Shown in pieces: positions 54,511 through 63,967 of a DNA stretch of 64,000 nucleotides. Source of the DNA: an uncultured Maribacter sp. (GTDB taxonomy: Bacteria; Bacteroidota; Bacteroidia; Flavobacteriales; Flavobacteriaceae); contig NZ_CANMTX010000002.1 of NCBI RefSeq assembly GCF_947500985.1, positions 186,001 to 250,000 of the forward strand. Reading direction: 5' to 3'. Numbering within the stretch: position 1 is the stretch's first letter; each line of letters begins with the position of its first letter. Both the position numbers and the translations under genes were made by a program. The notes under the pieces were generated by a model that saw only the letters and a program-made list of their open reading frames with translations, had not been told where the DNA came from and searched no databases.

Positions 54511-54749
54511 ATGTTGGTTTCTTTAAATCGATTTACAAAATTAAGCATGCTTTTGCGATAAAATATGACATTTGTCAAAAAAGTATAATTCTCTATGTTA
54601 TGTCGTGAAGTTTCAGTTTTAAAAATCCTTAAATTATCTTTTTGAAAAAATTATTCTAAAAATTGTCCCTAATTTGATTTCGGTAACGTCATTGGATAAA
54701 CAATAAGAACTTAGAGTGAGTTCTATGTAAAAACTAAAACAGTTAAATT

Positions 54750-55097
54750 ATGAAAGATTTTATGATGATTTTTATTGGTGCAGATTACCAAGAATTAGGT
54801 TTATCGCAAGAGCAATTACAAGAACGAATGGGGAAATGGTTTGCTTGGAATGAAAAAATGATGGCTCAGGGTATTGTAAAAGGTGGTGACGCTTTAGTTC
54901 CACATGTAAAAAGAGTTTCTGGTCCGAAGCGTACCGTAACCGATGCTCCTTTAATAGAGGGTAAAGAGTTGATTGGAGGGTATTACATTGTACAAGCGGA
55001 AAATGCTGATGCTGTGGTTAAGATTGCTGAAGATTATCCAGATTATGATTTGAACGGTACCGTTGAAATTAGAGAAGTAATGGTATTTGAGCAGTAA
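54750..55097 (+). CDS. YciI-related (DGPF) protein
   Basis: 115 residues. The ferredoxin-like YciI fold is suggested by FMMIFIGADYQ, a helix with MGKWFAWNEKMMAQGIV, the GGDALVPHVKRV strand and GGYYIVQAENADAVVKIA. The biochemical role of most members is unknown. It is 5 nt before a long ECF sigma factor gene; YciI/DGPF proteins beside ECF42 sigma factors are a known conserved pairing and may provide the signal. Confidence 0.88.
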   Translation: MKDFMMIFIGADYQELGLSQEQLQERMGKWFAWNEKMMAQGIVKGGDALVPHVKRVSGPKRTVTDAPLIEGKELIGGYYIVQAENADAVVKIAEDYPDYDLNGTVEIREVMVFEQ

Positions 55098-55102
55098 GAT
55101 AT

Positions 55103-56341
55103 ATGGAACATAAAGTAGTTGACCATCTTTTTAGACATCATTACGGGAAGATGGTCGCTATTCTAACCCGCTTTTTTGGTCTCTCTTATTTAGAAACTAT
55201 TGAAGATGCGGTACAGGATACGTTTATAAAAGCCACCTCTCAATGGCGAACAAAAATTCCTGATAACCCAGAAGCTTGGCTGAACCGAGTTGCCAAAAAC
55301 AGAACTATTGATATTCTGCGGAGTATACAAGCAGAAAAGAATAGAAACCTTACTATTACTACAGGAGCTTCTTCGCTACAGATTGATGAACTTTTTTTAG
55401 ACCATGAAGTCGCCGATAGTCAGTTACGAATGATTTTCGTTGCATGCCACCCAAGTTTGCACCCTAACGAGCAAATTGCTTTTGCACTAAAAACAATTTC
55501 GGGATTCAGTACTAAAGAAATTGCTGCGGCCTTGCTGACCAAAGAAGATGCAATTGTTAAGCGATTAACCCGTGCGAAGAAATCAATTCGAGAGAACAAC
55601 ATTCAATTTAAATATCCAAATCCTGAAGCTATTCAGGAACGGATGCTACGCGTTATGGAAGTTATTTATTTGACATTTAATGAAGGGTTTCATTCTACCA
55701 ATCAAGACAAATTGATTAAGGAAGATTTGTGTGGCGAAGCCATTCGACTTTGCCAACTTCTTCTGAAAAAAGAGCAATTTAGAAGCGGAAGTTTGTATGC
55801 ACTTTTTGCGTTACTATGTTTTCACTTGTCTCGGTTAGAAAGTAAAATATCTATTGATAATCAAATAGTTAATTTGCAGAATCAAGACCGTGCCAAATGG
55901 TATTTTCCGTTGATAAAAATGGGTAATAGTGCTATGAATAAGGCTGTGGAGTATGACGATACCTCTGTTTATCATTACGAAGCTGCAATAGCATCAGAGC
56001 ATTTAAATGCCAAAACTTTTGAAGACACCAACTGGGAAAATATCTCTAATTGGTATGAACAATTATATATGTTCGAATCAAATATGTTTACTTTATTGAA
56101 TCATGCAACGGTATGTATTCAATTGAGTGATTATGAAAAAACACTTCACTTACTAAATAGTATAGATGTTTCAGATTTAGGACAAAGAGCGTATTTGTAT
56201 TATGGTTGTTATGCAGAATTATATATTAAAAAAGGAGAAAAGGAATTAGCGATTTCTTTTTTAGATAAAGCCTTGTTAGGGACCTCAAATATGCTAGAGA
56301 AGGAGTTTTTGACTATAAAGAGAGAGGGATTAATTGGTTAA
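55103..56341 (+). CDS. ECF42-type RNA polymerase sigma factor
   Basis: 412 residues, about twice the size of a simple ECF sigma. Region 2 is at about 10-75 (DAVQDTFIKA, PEAWLNRVAKNRTIDILR), region 4 at about 110-165 (TISGFSTKEIAAALLTKEDAIVKRLTRAKK split here by the spacer), and the C-terminal 240 residues form a TPR-like helical extension with EVIYLTFNEGFHST. This extension and the adjacent YciI gene mark group ECF42. No anti-sigma factor is present, and control is thought to act through the extension. Target promoters are unknown. Confidence 0.9.
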   Translation: MEHKVVDHLFRHHYGKMVAILTRFFGLSYLETIEDAVQDTFIKATSQWRTKIPDNPEAWLNRVAKNRTIDILRSIQAEKNRNLTITTGASSLQIDELFLDHEVADSQLRMIFVACHPSLHPNEQIAFALKTISGFSTKEIAAALLTKEDAIVKRLTRAKKSIRENNIQFKYPNPEAIQERMLRVMEVIYLTFNEGFHSTNQDKLIKEDLCGEAIRLCQLLLKKEQFRSGSLYALFALLCFHLSRLESKISIDNQIVNLQNQDRAKWYFPLIKMGNSAMNKAVEYDDTSVYHYEAAIASEHLNAKTFEDTNWENISNWYEQLYMFESNMFTLLNHATVCIQLSDYEKTLHLLNSIDVSDLGQRAYLYYGCYAELYIKKGEKELAISFLDKALLGTSNMLEKEFLTIKREGLIG

Positions 56342-56456
56342 TTTTTTAGGTATATATAGTAAGGTATAAAATAAGAGCTTAATGAATATTTTGAAGTTTG
56401 TTTGTAACAAACTCAAGATTTTTCTTACTTATATTCTGAATACTAAAACCAACCGA

Positions 56457-57926
56457 ATGTTTAAACGTTTTTCTTCATTACAATGGAAATCCTTTTTTAG
56501 GTCCTCTAACCTTGGTAAAAGTCTAGGGATAAAAATAGTGATGGGATTTTTTGGCATATACATGCTTTTATCACTTGCTGGTGCAGGAGCCGGAATGTAC
56601 TTTATCTTAAAAGAAATATTCCCAGATCAAAGCCCTATGTGGAGTATTAGCCAATATTTTATTTACTGGATTTTAATTGAATTATTTCTACGATACTTCA
56701 TGCAAAAATTACCGGTGATGGATATAAAACCATTCTTGACCACCCCTGTTAAGAAAAGTACCATCGCGCATTATATATTGGGTAGATCGGCAGCATCTAT
56801 CTATAATTTATTAACGTTGTTCTTTATAGTACCCTTTGCAATTGTTTTATTGTTTAATGGCTATCCTGTTTTAAATGTGTTGCTATGGATAGTGGGTATA
56901 ATGGGCATTATACTTAGTATTAATTATGTAAACCTGCTTGTAAATAAGAATGATAAAGTTCTTATTGGCATAGGAAGTATTCTTGCTTTAGGTTACGGAT
57001 TGGATTATTTTGGAGTGTTCTCTGTTAAAGAGTTTTTTGCACCTGTTTTTCATGCGCTCTATGCATATCCAATTACGGTATTGATTCCGATTGCTTTTGC
57101 AGCACTTATATACTATGTCAATTTTAAATACTTACGAGATAAGATTTATTTAGATGCAAAGCTTCAATCGAAATCAGTAGAGGCAAATACTTCAGATATG
57201 TCTTGGACAAAGCGTTTTGGAGAAATGGGTTCTTTCTTACAGCTTGATTTAAAAATGATTTGGAGAAATAAAAGAACAAAGTCTCAAGTGTTTATTTCCT
57301 TACTTTTTGTTTTTTATGGCTTGGTATTCTATACCGTAGAAGTCTATAGTAGTATGATGCCAATGAAAGCATTTGTTGGTGTATTTATGACAGGAATTTT
57401 CTTAAGTAATTTTGGTCAATTTATCCCAGCTTGGGATAGTAGCTATTATAGTATGATGATGTCGCAGAACATACCAATGCGAAAGTATTTAGAATCTAAA
57501 GTTATTTTAATTACTGTAAGTGTTGTGGGTATGTTTTTATTGACGATACCCTATGTTTACTTTGGTTGGGAGGCTTTAGCTATTAATTTTGGTTGCGCAT
57601 TGTATAATCTAGGAGTAAATATACCGGTCATTTTATATTTCGGTTCATTTAATAAAAAGAGAATCGAATTAGATCAGAGTCCGTTTGGTAACATGCAGGG
57701 CGCAAGTGCTACTCAGTTTTTGGTAATGCTTCCAGTTATGGTAGTTCCTATAATTATCTTTTCCATCTTTTATTACATCTTTAATATAGAAGTTGCAGTC
57801 GGAGTATTATCAGTTTTAGGCATTATTGGTTTTGCCATGAAGAACTACTTAATCGATTTGATCACGGAGCAGTACAAGAAAAAGAAATACGGAATGATTG
57901 CAGGTTTTAAAGAGAAGGCGAGTTAA
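56457..57926 (+). CDS. DUF5687-type ABC permease-like membrane protein
   Basis: 489 residues from the ATG at 56457; an upstream in-frame ATG at 56382 adds a basic stretch but 56457 gives the family start (KRFSSLQWKSFFRS). About 12 predicted helices are present. The sequence matches a Bacteroidetes membrane family I recall as DUF5687. The ABC ATPase 54 nt downstream makes it the probable permease of a two-gene exporter. The substrate is unknown. Confidence 0.8.
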   Translation: MFKRFSSLQWKSFFRSSNLGKSLGIKIVMGFFGIYMLLSLAGAGAGMYFILKEIFPDQSPMWSISQYFIYWILIELFLRYFMQKLPVMDIKPFLTTPVKKSTIAHYILGRSAASIYNLLTLFFIVPFAIVLLFNGYPVLNVLLWIVGIMGIILSINYVNLLVNKNDKVLIGIGSILALGYGLDYFGVFSVKEFFAPVFHALYAYPITVLIPIAFAALIYYVNFKYLRDKIYLDAKLQSKSVEANTSDMSWTKRFGEMGSFLQLDLKMIWRNKRTKSQVFISLLFVFYGLVFYTVEVYSSMMPMKAFVGVFMTGIFLSNFGQFIPAWDSSYYSMMMSQNIPMRKYLESKVILITVSVVGMFLLTIPYVYFGWEALAINFGCALYNLGVNIPVILYFGSFNKKRIELDQSPFGNMQGASATQFLVMLPVMVVPIIIFSIFYYIFNIEVAVGVLSVLGIIGFAMKNYLIDLITEQYKKKKYGMIAGFKEKAS

Positions 57927-57980
57927 GGTTTTTCATTTGACGCATTTCATTTCATCCTAAAAAATTAGAATAATAAGATT

Positions 57981-58700
57981 ATGATTACAATAGAAAATTT
58001 ATCAAAGAAATACGGTTCACAACAAGTACTAAACATCGAACATTTAAACATTCCAACGGGACAAAGCTTCGGGTTAGTTGGTAATAATGGTGCAGGTAAA
58101 ACAACGCTTTTCAGTTTGTTGTTAGATTTGATTCAGCCTAGTACAGGTCATATCATTAATAATGAAGTTCAGGTAAACACCAGTGAAGATTGGAAACCTT
58201 TTACATCATCGTTTATAGATGAAACTTTTCTGATTGGGTACTTGACTCCCGAAGAGTATTTCTACTTCATTGGTGACCTTCGCGGGCAAAATAAAGCTGA
58301 TGTAGATGGGCTTTTAGCACAATATCAAGATTTCTTTCATGATGAAATTTTAGGTCAGAAGAAGTACTTAAGAGATTTATCGAAAGGAAATCAGAAGAAA
58401 GCTGGTATTGTAGCTTCTTTTATAGGGAACCCTAAAGTGGTCATATTAGATGAGCCTTTTGCAAATTTAGATCCAACAACTCAAATTCGATTAAAGCAAA
58501 TCATTAAAGAACTGGCAGAACAAAAAGATGTAACCGTTTTAGTATCTAGTCACGATTTAATTCATGTAACCGAAGTATGCGAACGTATAGTGGTATTGAA
58601 CAAAGGAGAAGTAGTTAAAGACATTGAAACATCTGCTGAAACCTTGAAAGAATTAGAGGTTTTCTTTGGTGCAGAAAGTGCTCTGCCGGTTGCGGAATAA
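57981..58700 (+). CDS. ABC transporter ATP-binding protein
   Basis: 239 residues. Walker A is GNNGAGKTTL near 36-45, the signature is LSKGNQKKAGI near 133, and Walker B is VVILDEPFANLDP near 154, with the switch His in SSHDL. It belongs to the DrrA/CcmA-like exporter group. It pairs with the DUF5687-type protein encoded just upstream. A terminator lies about 120 nt after the stop. Confidence 0.93.
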   Translation: MITIENLSKKYGSQQVLNIEHLNIPTGQSFGLVGNNGAGKTTLFSLLLDLIQPSTGHIINNEVQVNTSEDWKPFTSSFIDETFLIGYLTPEEYFYFIGDLRGQNKADVDGLLAQYQDFFHDEILGQKKYLRDLSKGNQKKAGIVASFIGNPKVVILDEPFANLDPTTQIRLKQIIKELAEQKDVTVLVSSHDLIHVTEVCERIVVLNKGEVVKDIETSAETLKELEVFFGAESALPVAE

Positions 58701-59086
58701 TACGGATGTCTGTTCGTTCTAGGGCAGTGGAGAACTACAACTCGTTAAAAAATCAATGAGATTTCGACAGTGTGTGATTAGACGAACTACACTTTTAACT
58801 AAAAGCCATAAAAAAACATAAAACCGACCACTAGGTTGGTTTTTCATTTCTGAGTTTTATAAGGAGATAGATAAAATCCGATGAAGATGTATTTGATCAG
58901 ATTATCTGCAGTTACCATATAAATTCTTGGTCATTTTAATTTAAAACAAACTACATAGTCGGTAAAAATTTGTGTTAGTGCTTTAGAAATGTTGCGAATG
59001 CTTAAAAATAAATATGCTGTTTACCGATGAACTACATAATAATGTGGCTGTTTTTAAGTTAAACATACATACGTAGATCAACTATT
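58701..59086 (+). other. intergenic region with a terminator and a possible degenerate palindrome
   Basis: The first 100 bases contain GTTCGT (58712) and ACGAAC (about 58785) facing each other, perhaps a decayed dispersed repeat. The terminator at 58821 follows. The remaining 240 bases upstream of the PorW/SprE gene are AT-rich and show no gene. Confidence 0.4.
58821..58844 (+). terminator. intrinsic terminator of the ABC operon
   Basis: AAACCGACC pairs with GGTTGGTTT (one G-U pair) around an ACTA loop and ends in a T run. Confidence 0.82.
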
Positions 59087-61642
59087 TTGAATCTTAGAAA
59101 CAAACTTATTTTATCGGGTCTTTTGGTGAGTATGCTTTTTAATGCATGTTCTGTTAAGAAAGACAAGTTCGTAAACCGTAACTGGCATGCGCTCAATACC
59201 AAATACAATACCTTGTATAATGGTAACATTGCTTTTGAGCAAGGTCGAGAAACTTTGCACGATACCTATCAAGATGATTATTTTGAAGTCTTGCCTATAG
59301 AACGTTTAGAGGTTAGCGGCGAAATCAAACTTGACTCCGAAGACAACAATCCTAATTTTCTTATTGCGGAGGAAAAAGCTACTAAGGCTATTCAACGCCA
59401 TAGTATGGATATTAAAGATGAAGAGCGAAACCCACAAATAGATGAAGCTTTTCTTCTTTTAGGGAAAGCAAGATATTTTGATGAACGCTACATTCCGGCA
59501 TTAGAATCTTTCAATTATGTACTAAACAAATATTCTGAAAGTGATAAGCTAAACGAAGCTAGTATTTGGAGAGAGAAAGTAAACATCCGGTTAGAAAACG
59601 ATGATCTAGCAATAAAGAACTTAAAACGCTTAATGAAATATGAGCGTTTAAAAGATCAAGAATATGCCGATGCAAGAGCAATGATGGCGCAAGCGTTTAT
59701 TAATCTAAATGCACCAGATACGGCAGTTCAAAATCTTAAAATTGCATCGCACTACACTACAAAAAATCCTGAGAAAGGAAGGTACTATTATATTATAGGT
59801 CAGTTATATAATCAACTAGGCTTTAAAGACAGTGCTAATTACGCATTTGACAAGGTTATTGAATTAAATAGAAAGTCGCCACGTGTGTACATGATCAATG
59901 CCGAAATTGAAAAATTAAAGAATACCGAGGTTACAGCTGAAAATAAAGAAGAGGTACTGGAGTATTTGACCAAATTAGAATTGAACAGAGAGAATAGACC
60001 ATTTTTAGATGGTATTTACAGACAATTTGCAGAGTTTCATTTAAAACAAGAATCTGATAGTTTGGCTTTGCTTTATTTCAATAAATCATTACGTGCTTCG
60101 CAAAACAAGCCCAAATTGAATGCCCTTAACTACGAGAATTTAGCTGAATATAATTTTGATGAAAGTGTGTATAAGCCGGCTGGTGCATATTACGATAGTG
60201 TATTGACCAACCTTAATGAGAACACCAAGAAATTTCGTTCTATTAAAAAGAAGCGAGATAACTTAGAAGACGTTATTAAATACGAAGACATCGTACAATA
60301 TGCTGATAGCGTAATTACAATTTATCAAATGCCGAAAGATGAGCAATTGGCTTATTTTGGAAAGCATATTGAAGAATTGCAAAAGGCAAAAGAAGCTGCA
60401 CAGAAAAAAGAAAAAGAAAGAATTACCGATGGTTTTGCTGCATTTAGCAATAGTAAAGGCGGTAAAGAAAACAAAGGTAAATTCTATTTCTATAATATAA
60501 CCAGTTTAGGTTACGGTCAAAACGATTTTAAGAATCGTTGGGGTAATAGAGAATTAACCGATGATTGGCGTTGGTCAGACAAATCGTTAATCAATACTGA
60601 AAATGTTGCTTTACAAGATGCAACAAGTGCTAACGATAGTTTAAATGTAGTTAGTGAAGATGAGAAATTCTCATTAGACTTTTACATGGATCGTTTGCCA
60701 ACAGATGTTGCTGTTATTGATAGCTTAAAAACAGAACGTAATTTTGCGAACTATCAATTAGGATTGATATATAAAGAGAAGTTTAACGAGAATCTTTTGG
60801 CAGCTGCTAAATTAGAAGATGTATTGGCATCTAATGCCGAAGAGCGATTGATTCTTCCCTCAAAATATAATTTATATAAGATATACGAAGAAGTTGATAG
60901 TCCTTTGAAAGAGACTATGAAGGCAGACATTATTGCCAACCATGCCGACTCTAGATATGCTGAGATTCTATTGAATCCGCAAGCGGTATTGGCAGATAGT
61001 TCCGATAGTCCAGAGAAGCGCTATGAGAGTTTATTCAAACAATATAAAGAGCAACAGTATTTACAGGTAATTACAAGTGCAGAGCAAAACATTAATAGAT
61101 TTACTGGTGATCCTATAGTACCAAAATTTGAAATGCTGAAGGCTAACGCAATTGGTAGACTTCAAGGTTTTGAACCTTTTAAAGAAGCATTGAATTATGT
61201 GGCGCTGACGTATCCTAATAACCCGGAAGGTAAAAAAGCTGAACAGATGATTGCAGAGCAGCTTCCTAAGTTAGAGCCAAAAGAGTTTTCTCCTGAGACA
61301 GATTCAAAAGGAACATCGAACTGGAAAGTAGTTTTTCCGTTCAAAAGAAGTAATACTGAACAGGCTTTAAAGTTGATAGAATTGTTAGAGCAATCTATCG
61401 TAGATCTTAGATATAAAAATATAGTTTCTAGAGATATTTATAACCTAGAAGACCAATTTGTAGTAGTACACGGATTTAAATCTAAAGATTTTGCCCTTGG
61501 GTATGCCGAGCTACTAAAAAACAATAAGGATTACCTCGTTGCTGATGAGAATTTTGTAGTTTTATCGGAGAACTATAAGATTATTCAAGTACACAAGAAT
61601 ATTATCGATTATAGAAATACGCTTTTAACCCCAAAACCGTGA
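59087..61642 (+). CDS. porW: T9SS/gliding TPR lipoprotein PorW/SprE
   Basis: 851 residues from a TTG start; the next Met lies inside the signal peptide. The lipobox LFNAC is near residue 21 and is followed by SVKKDKFVNRNWHALNTKYN, the characteristic PorW/SprE opening. TPR repeats cover most of residues 85-380 and 550-700. The protein is an essential periplasmic lipoprotein of the type IX secretion system and of gliding in Flavobacterium. It is followed after 3 nt by bactofilin and atpZ, a gene order I have seen in flavobacteria. Its presence fits the T9SS-secreted adhesin at the window start. Confidence 0.9.
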   Translation: MNLRNKLILSGLLVSMLFNACSVKKDKFVNRNWHALNTKYNTLYNGNIAFEQGRETLHDTYQDDYFEVLPIERLEVSGEIKLDSEDNNPNFLIAEEKATKAIQRHSMDIKDEERNPQIDEAFLLLGKARYFDERYIPALESFNYVLNKYSESDKLNEASIWREKVNIRLENDDLAIKNLKRLMKYERLKDQEYADARAMMAQAFINLNAPDTAVQNLKIASHYTTKNPEKGRYYYIIGQLYNQLGFKDSANYAFDKVIELNRKSPRVYMINAEIEKLKNTEVTAENKEEVLEYLTKLELNRENRPFLDGIYRQFAEFHLKQESDSLALLYFNKSLRASQNKPKLNALNYENLAEYNFDESVYKPAGAYYDSVLTNLNENTKKFRSIKKKRDNLEDVIKYEDIVQYADSVITIYQMPKDEQLAYFGKHIEELQKAKEAAQKKEKERITDGFAAFSNSKGGKENKGKFYFYNITSLGYGQNDFKNRWGNRELTDDWRWSDKSLINTENVALQDATSANDSLNVVSEDEKFSLDFYMDRLPTDVAVIDSLKTERNFANYQLGLIYKEKFNENLLAAAKLEDVLASNAEERLILPSKYNLYKIYEEVDSPLKETMKADIIANHADSRYAEILLNPQAVLADSSDSPEKRYESLFKQYKEQQYLQVITSAEQNINRFTGDPIVPKFEMLKANAIGRLQGFEPFKEALNYVALTYPNNPEGKKAEQMIAEQLPKLEPKEFSPETDSKGTSNWKVVFPFKRSNTEQALKLIELLEQSIVDLRYKNIVSRDIYNLEDQFVVVHGFKSKDFALGYAELLKNNKDYLVADENFVVLSENYKIIQVHKNIIDYRNTLLTPKP

Positions 61643-61645
61643 ACA

Positions 61646-62059
61646 ATGTTTTCAGACAAACAAAAACCTAGAACTATGAATGAAGTAGGAGGTCAACCTA
61701 ACAGAATAGAGAAGAATACTAAGATTAAAGGAGATATTATATCTGAAGCAGATTTTCGTATAGATGGTAAGCTAGATGGTAATGTAAAAACTTCAGGTAA
61801 AGTTGTAATCGGTAAAGATGGTTACATTCATGGTAAAGTAGAATGTGTAAATGCAGATATAGAAGGCAGCTTTAATGGCGAACTTTTAGTGTCTGACTTA
61901 TTATCTTTAAAATCATCTGCAGTAATAGAAGGTACCGTATCTGTAAATAAATTAGCTGTTGAACCAGGTGCTACGTTTAATGCTTCTTGTACTATGGGTG
62001 GCGGTAAAGGTGCTGCAGGTTTAAAATCTTCTAATAATGGAGCCGCAAAAGCCTCGTAA
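61646..62059 (+). CDS. bactofilin (polymer-forming cytoskeletal protein)
   Basis: 137 residues. A disordered N terminus is followed by the right-handed beta-helix core of bactofilins: TKIKGDIISEADFRIDGKL, GKVVIGKDGYIHGKVECVN, ADIEGSFNGEL and SVNKLAVEPGA. Bactofilins self-assemble without nucleotide and guide local cell-wall synthesis. The stop overlaps the atpZ start by 23 nt in another frame, so translation is coupled. Confidence 0.92.
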   Translation: MFSDKQKPRTMNEVGGQPNRIEKNTKIKGDIISEADFRIDGKLDGNVKTSGKVVIGKDGYIHGKVECVNADIEGSFNGELLVSDLLSLKSSAVIEGTVSVNKLAVEPGATFNASCTMGGGKGAAGLKSSNNGAAKAS

Positions 62060-62264
62060 TGATAATTCTGAGCTTTTAAGAAATGCCGCAAGCTTATCTG
62101 GTGTCGCCATACAAATGGGTGTCACTATATTCTTAGGTAATCTTTTAGGGGAGTGGTTGGATCAAAAATTTGAAAAAACGTTTTTAGAAGACACATTTAC
62201 TTTACTTGCTGTATTTTTGTCTATCTATTTAGCCATAAAAAAAGTTATGGCGTTAAATAAATAA
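62037..62264 (+). CDS. AtpZ/AtpI family protein
   Basis: 75 residues with two membrane helices (about 19-40 and 50-70), including GVAIQMGVTIFLGNLLGEWLD, a split of the AtpZ/AtpI signature, and FTLLAVFLSIYLAIK. The family helps assemble the ATP synthase c ring or handles magnesium near it. It starts inside the bactofilin gene and precedes atpB. Confidence 0.87.
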   Translation: MEPQKPRNDNSELLRNAASLSGVAIQMGVTIFLGNLLGEWLDQKFEKTFLEDTFTLLAVFLSIYLAIKKVMALNK

Positions 62265-62267
62265 ACG

Positions 62268-62660
62268 TTGCTAAAAAATATCATTTTATATATAGTCGTG
62301 TTCACTGTTGTGGGCGCGACTTCTTATTTTCTGCAAGATTTGGTCCTATCGACTGCACCGACTTATTTTGGTCCGCTTTTGATCAAGGCATACACTTTTC
62401 ACTTCTTGTTTTCTTTAACATTGGTCGTCATATTCTTAATTGCCTCAAAAAACAATTCATTTTTTGAACAATTGGGTTTTATGTATATGGGTGTTCTGGT
62501 TTTTAAGATTATGGTTTTCGCGATATTGTTTTATCCATACTTGTTAGGTGAACTGATTATGCCTCAAATATATAGGGGTGCGCTACTTATACCGGTGATT
62601 ATTTTTTTGTTTCTAGAAGTGTTTTTTATTTCGAAAATTATGCGCAAAAAAAGACTCTAA
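62268..62660 (+). CDS. small membrane protein (DUF6168-like)
   Basis: 130 residues from a TTG start, 3 nt after atpZ. Four predicted helices with few charges; I recall this flavobacterial family between atpZ and atpB as DUF6168. It occupies the place that an AtpI-like protein has in other atp operons, so an accessory role for ATP synthase is possible but not shown. Confidence 0.7.
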   Translation: MLKNIILYIVVFTVVGATSYFLQDLVLSTAPTYFGPLLIKAYTFHFLFSLTLVVIFLIASKNNSFFEQLGFMYMGVLVFKIMVFAILFYPYLLGELIMPQIYRGALLIPVIIFLFLEVFFISKIMRKKRL

Positions 62661-62677
62661 ATTTTAAAGCTTTAAAA

Positions 62678-62710
62678 TTGGGTAGATTATGCAATAATTA
62701 ACTACTTTTG
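62678..62710 (+). promoter_or_regulatory. candidate promoter of the atpB operon
   Basis: TTG (62678-62680) and TACTTTTG (62703-62710) are 22 nt apart, fitting the Bacteroidetes TTG-N17-23-TAnnTTTG promoter. The atpB ATG follows 40 nt after the -7 box. Confidence 0.6.
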
Positions 62711-62750
62711 CGCAAAATTTCTAGGAGCTAAATTTTTTGATAAAGAACTA

Positions 62751-63929
62751 ATGATGCAAGTTTCAAATACGATTAAAACCTTATTACAACTTCTAATACT
62801 TTGTTTTTCATTGCAAAGTTTCGCTATATCTGATACCGAACCAGAAGGTACAGTTAGTACTAAGGAACAGGTAGATGAGTATATTTTACATCACCTTAAA
62901 GACTCTCACGATTTTCATTTGTTCTCATATTCTAATGATGCAGGCGAAAGAAAGCACATTGGTTTTCCACTTCCTGTAATTCTTTGGTCGAACAATGGCT
63001 TGGCAACTTTCATGTCATCAGAATTTCATCATGACGATAATGGGCAGGTTATAGTTGAAAGAAATGGTTCTAAATTTGTAAAACTTCACAGTAAAATATA
63101 TGAGTTAGATAATGGAGCAACATCAGTTAGTTTTGATGAAGAGCACCATGCAACGAACGCTCATAAAGCATTAGATTTCTCAATTACCAAAAGTGTTGTT
63201 GGTGTGTTGTTAGTAGGGTTGCTTATGTTACTGGCCTTTTCATCATTGGCGAAACAATACGGAAAGAAAAAAATACCTACTGGTTTTGGTAGAGTGTTAG
63301 AGCCTTTAGTACTTTATGTAAGAGATGAGATTGCAAGACCTAATATTGGCGAAAAGCATTACAGAAAATTTACAGGATACCTTTTAACAGTATTCTTCTT
63401 TATATGGATACTAAACTTAATGGGACTTACGCCATTCGGATTTAATGTGACGGGTCAAATTGCGGTAACAGCTTGTTTAGCAATATTTACTTTGGTAATC
63501 TATACAGTTAGTGGAAATAAAGATTATTGGATGCACATTTTGTGGATGCCAGGTGTACCTGTTTTCGTGAAGCCTATTTTGGCTATTATAGAATTAGCTG
63601 GTGCATTTATCATTAAGCCTTTCTCTTTATTAGTTCGTTTGTTTGCGAACATATCTGCAGGGCATATTGTAGTAATGAGTTTAATTGCGATCATGTTTAC
63701 ACTTAAAAAGAGTTTAGGTGTTGTGGGTGCAACAGGCTTATCTTTGGTTTTATCATTTTTCATCACCCTTATTGAGGTGTTGGTTGCCTTTTTACAGGCA
63801 TATATTTTTACTGCGCTTTCAGCCTTATTTATAGGTATGGCGGTTGCAGAACATGATCACGAGCACGAGCATGATTCTCATGGTCATGAAGTGGCAGATG
63901 CTGAGGATGTAAGAGGAGATTTTATTTAA
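62751..63929 (+). CDS. atpB: F0F1 ATP synthase subunit a
   Basis: 392 residues, longer than in E. coli because of an N-terminal signal-like helix and a periplasmic domain of about 140 residues with many His, as is usual in Bacteroidetes. The proton-channel part has LTPFGFNVTGQ, the essential Arg in RLFANISAGH, and LVAFLQAYIFTALSALFIGMA split by a turn. The last 25 residues are His/Glu/Asp-rich (HDHEHEHDSHGHE). It is followed 38 nt later by atpE. Confidence 0.95.
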   Translation: MMQVSNTIKTLLQLLILCFSLQSFAISDTEPEGTVSTKEQVDEYILHHLKDSHDFHLFSYSNDAGERKHIGFPLPVILWSNNGLATFMSSEFHHDDNGQVIVERNGSKFVKLHSKIYELDNGATSVSFDEEHHATNAHKALDFSITKSVVGVLLVGLLMLLAFSSLAKQYGKKKIPTGFGRVLEPLVLYVRDEIARPNIGEKHYRKFTGYLLTVFFFIWILNLMGLTPFGFNVTGQIAVTACLAIFTLVIYTVSGNKDYWMHILWMPGVPVFVKPILAIIELAGAFIIKPFSLLVRLFANISAGHIVVMSLIAIMFTLKKSLGVVGATGLSLVLSFFITLIEVLVAFLQAYIFTALSALFIGMAVAEHDHEHEHDSHGHEVADAEDVRGDFI

Positions 63930-63967
63930 CAAGAGTTTTTTTAATTTAATTATATAAATCAATTAGT

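Noticed and set aside
55397-55415. Third TetR operator-like sequence (AGACCATGAAGTC)
   Set aside because: It is within the sigma factor coding sequence and only one half-site matches.
58701-58800. Second copy of the REP-like element after the ABC ATPase gene
   Set aside because: Only short GTTCGT/ACGAAC arms are seen and the CGTCATTGCGA ends are absent, so I could not support it as a copy.
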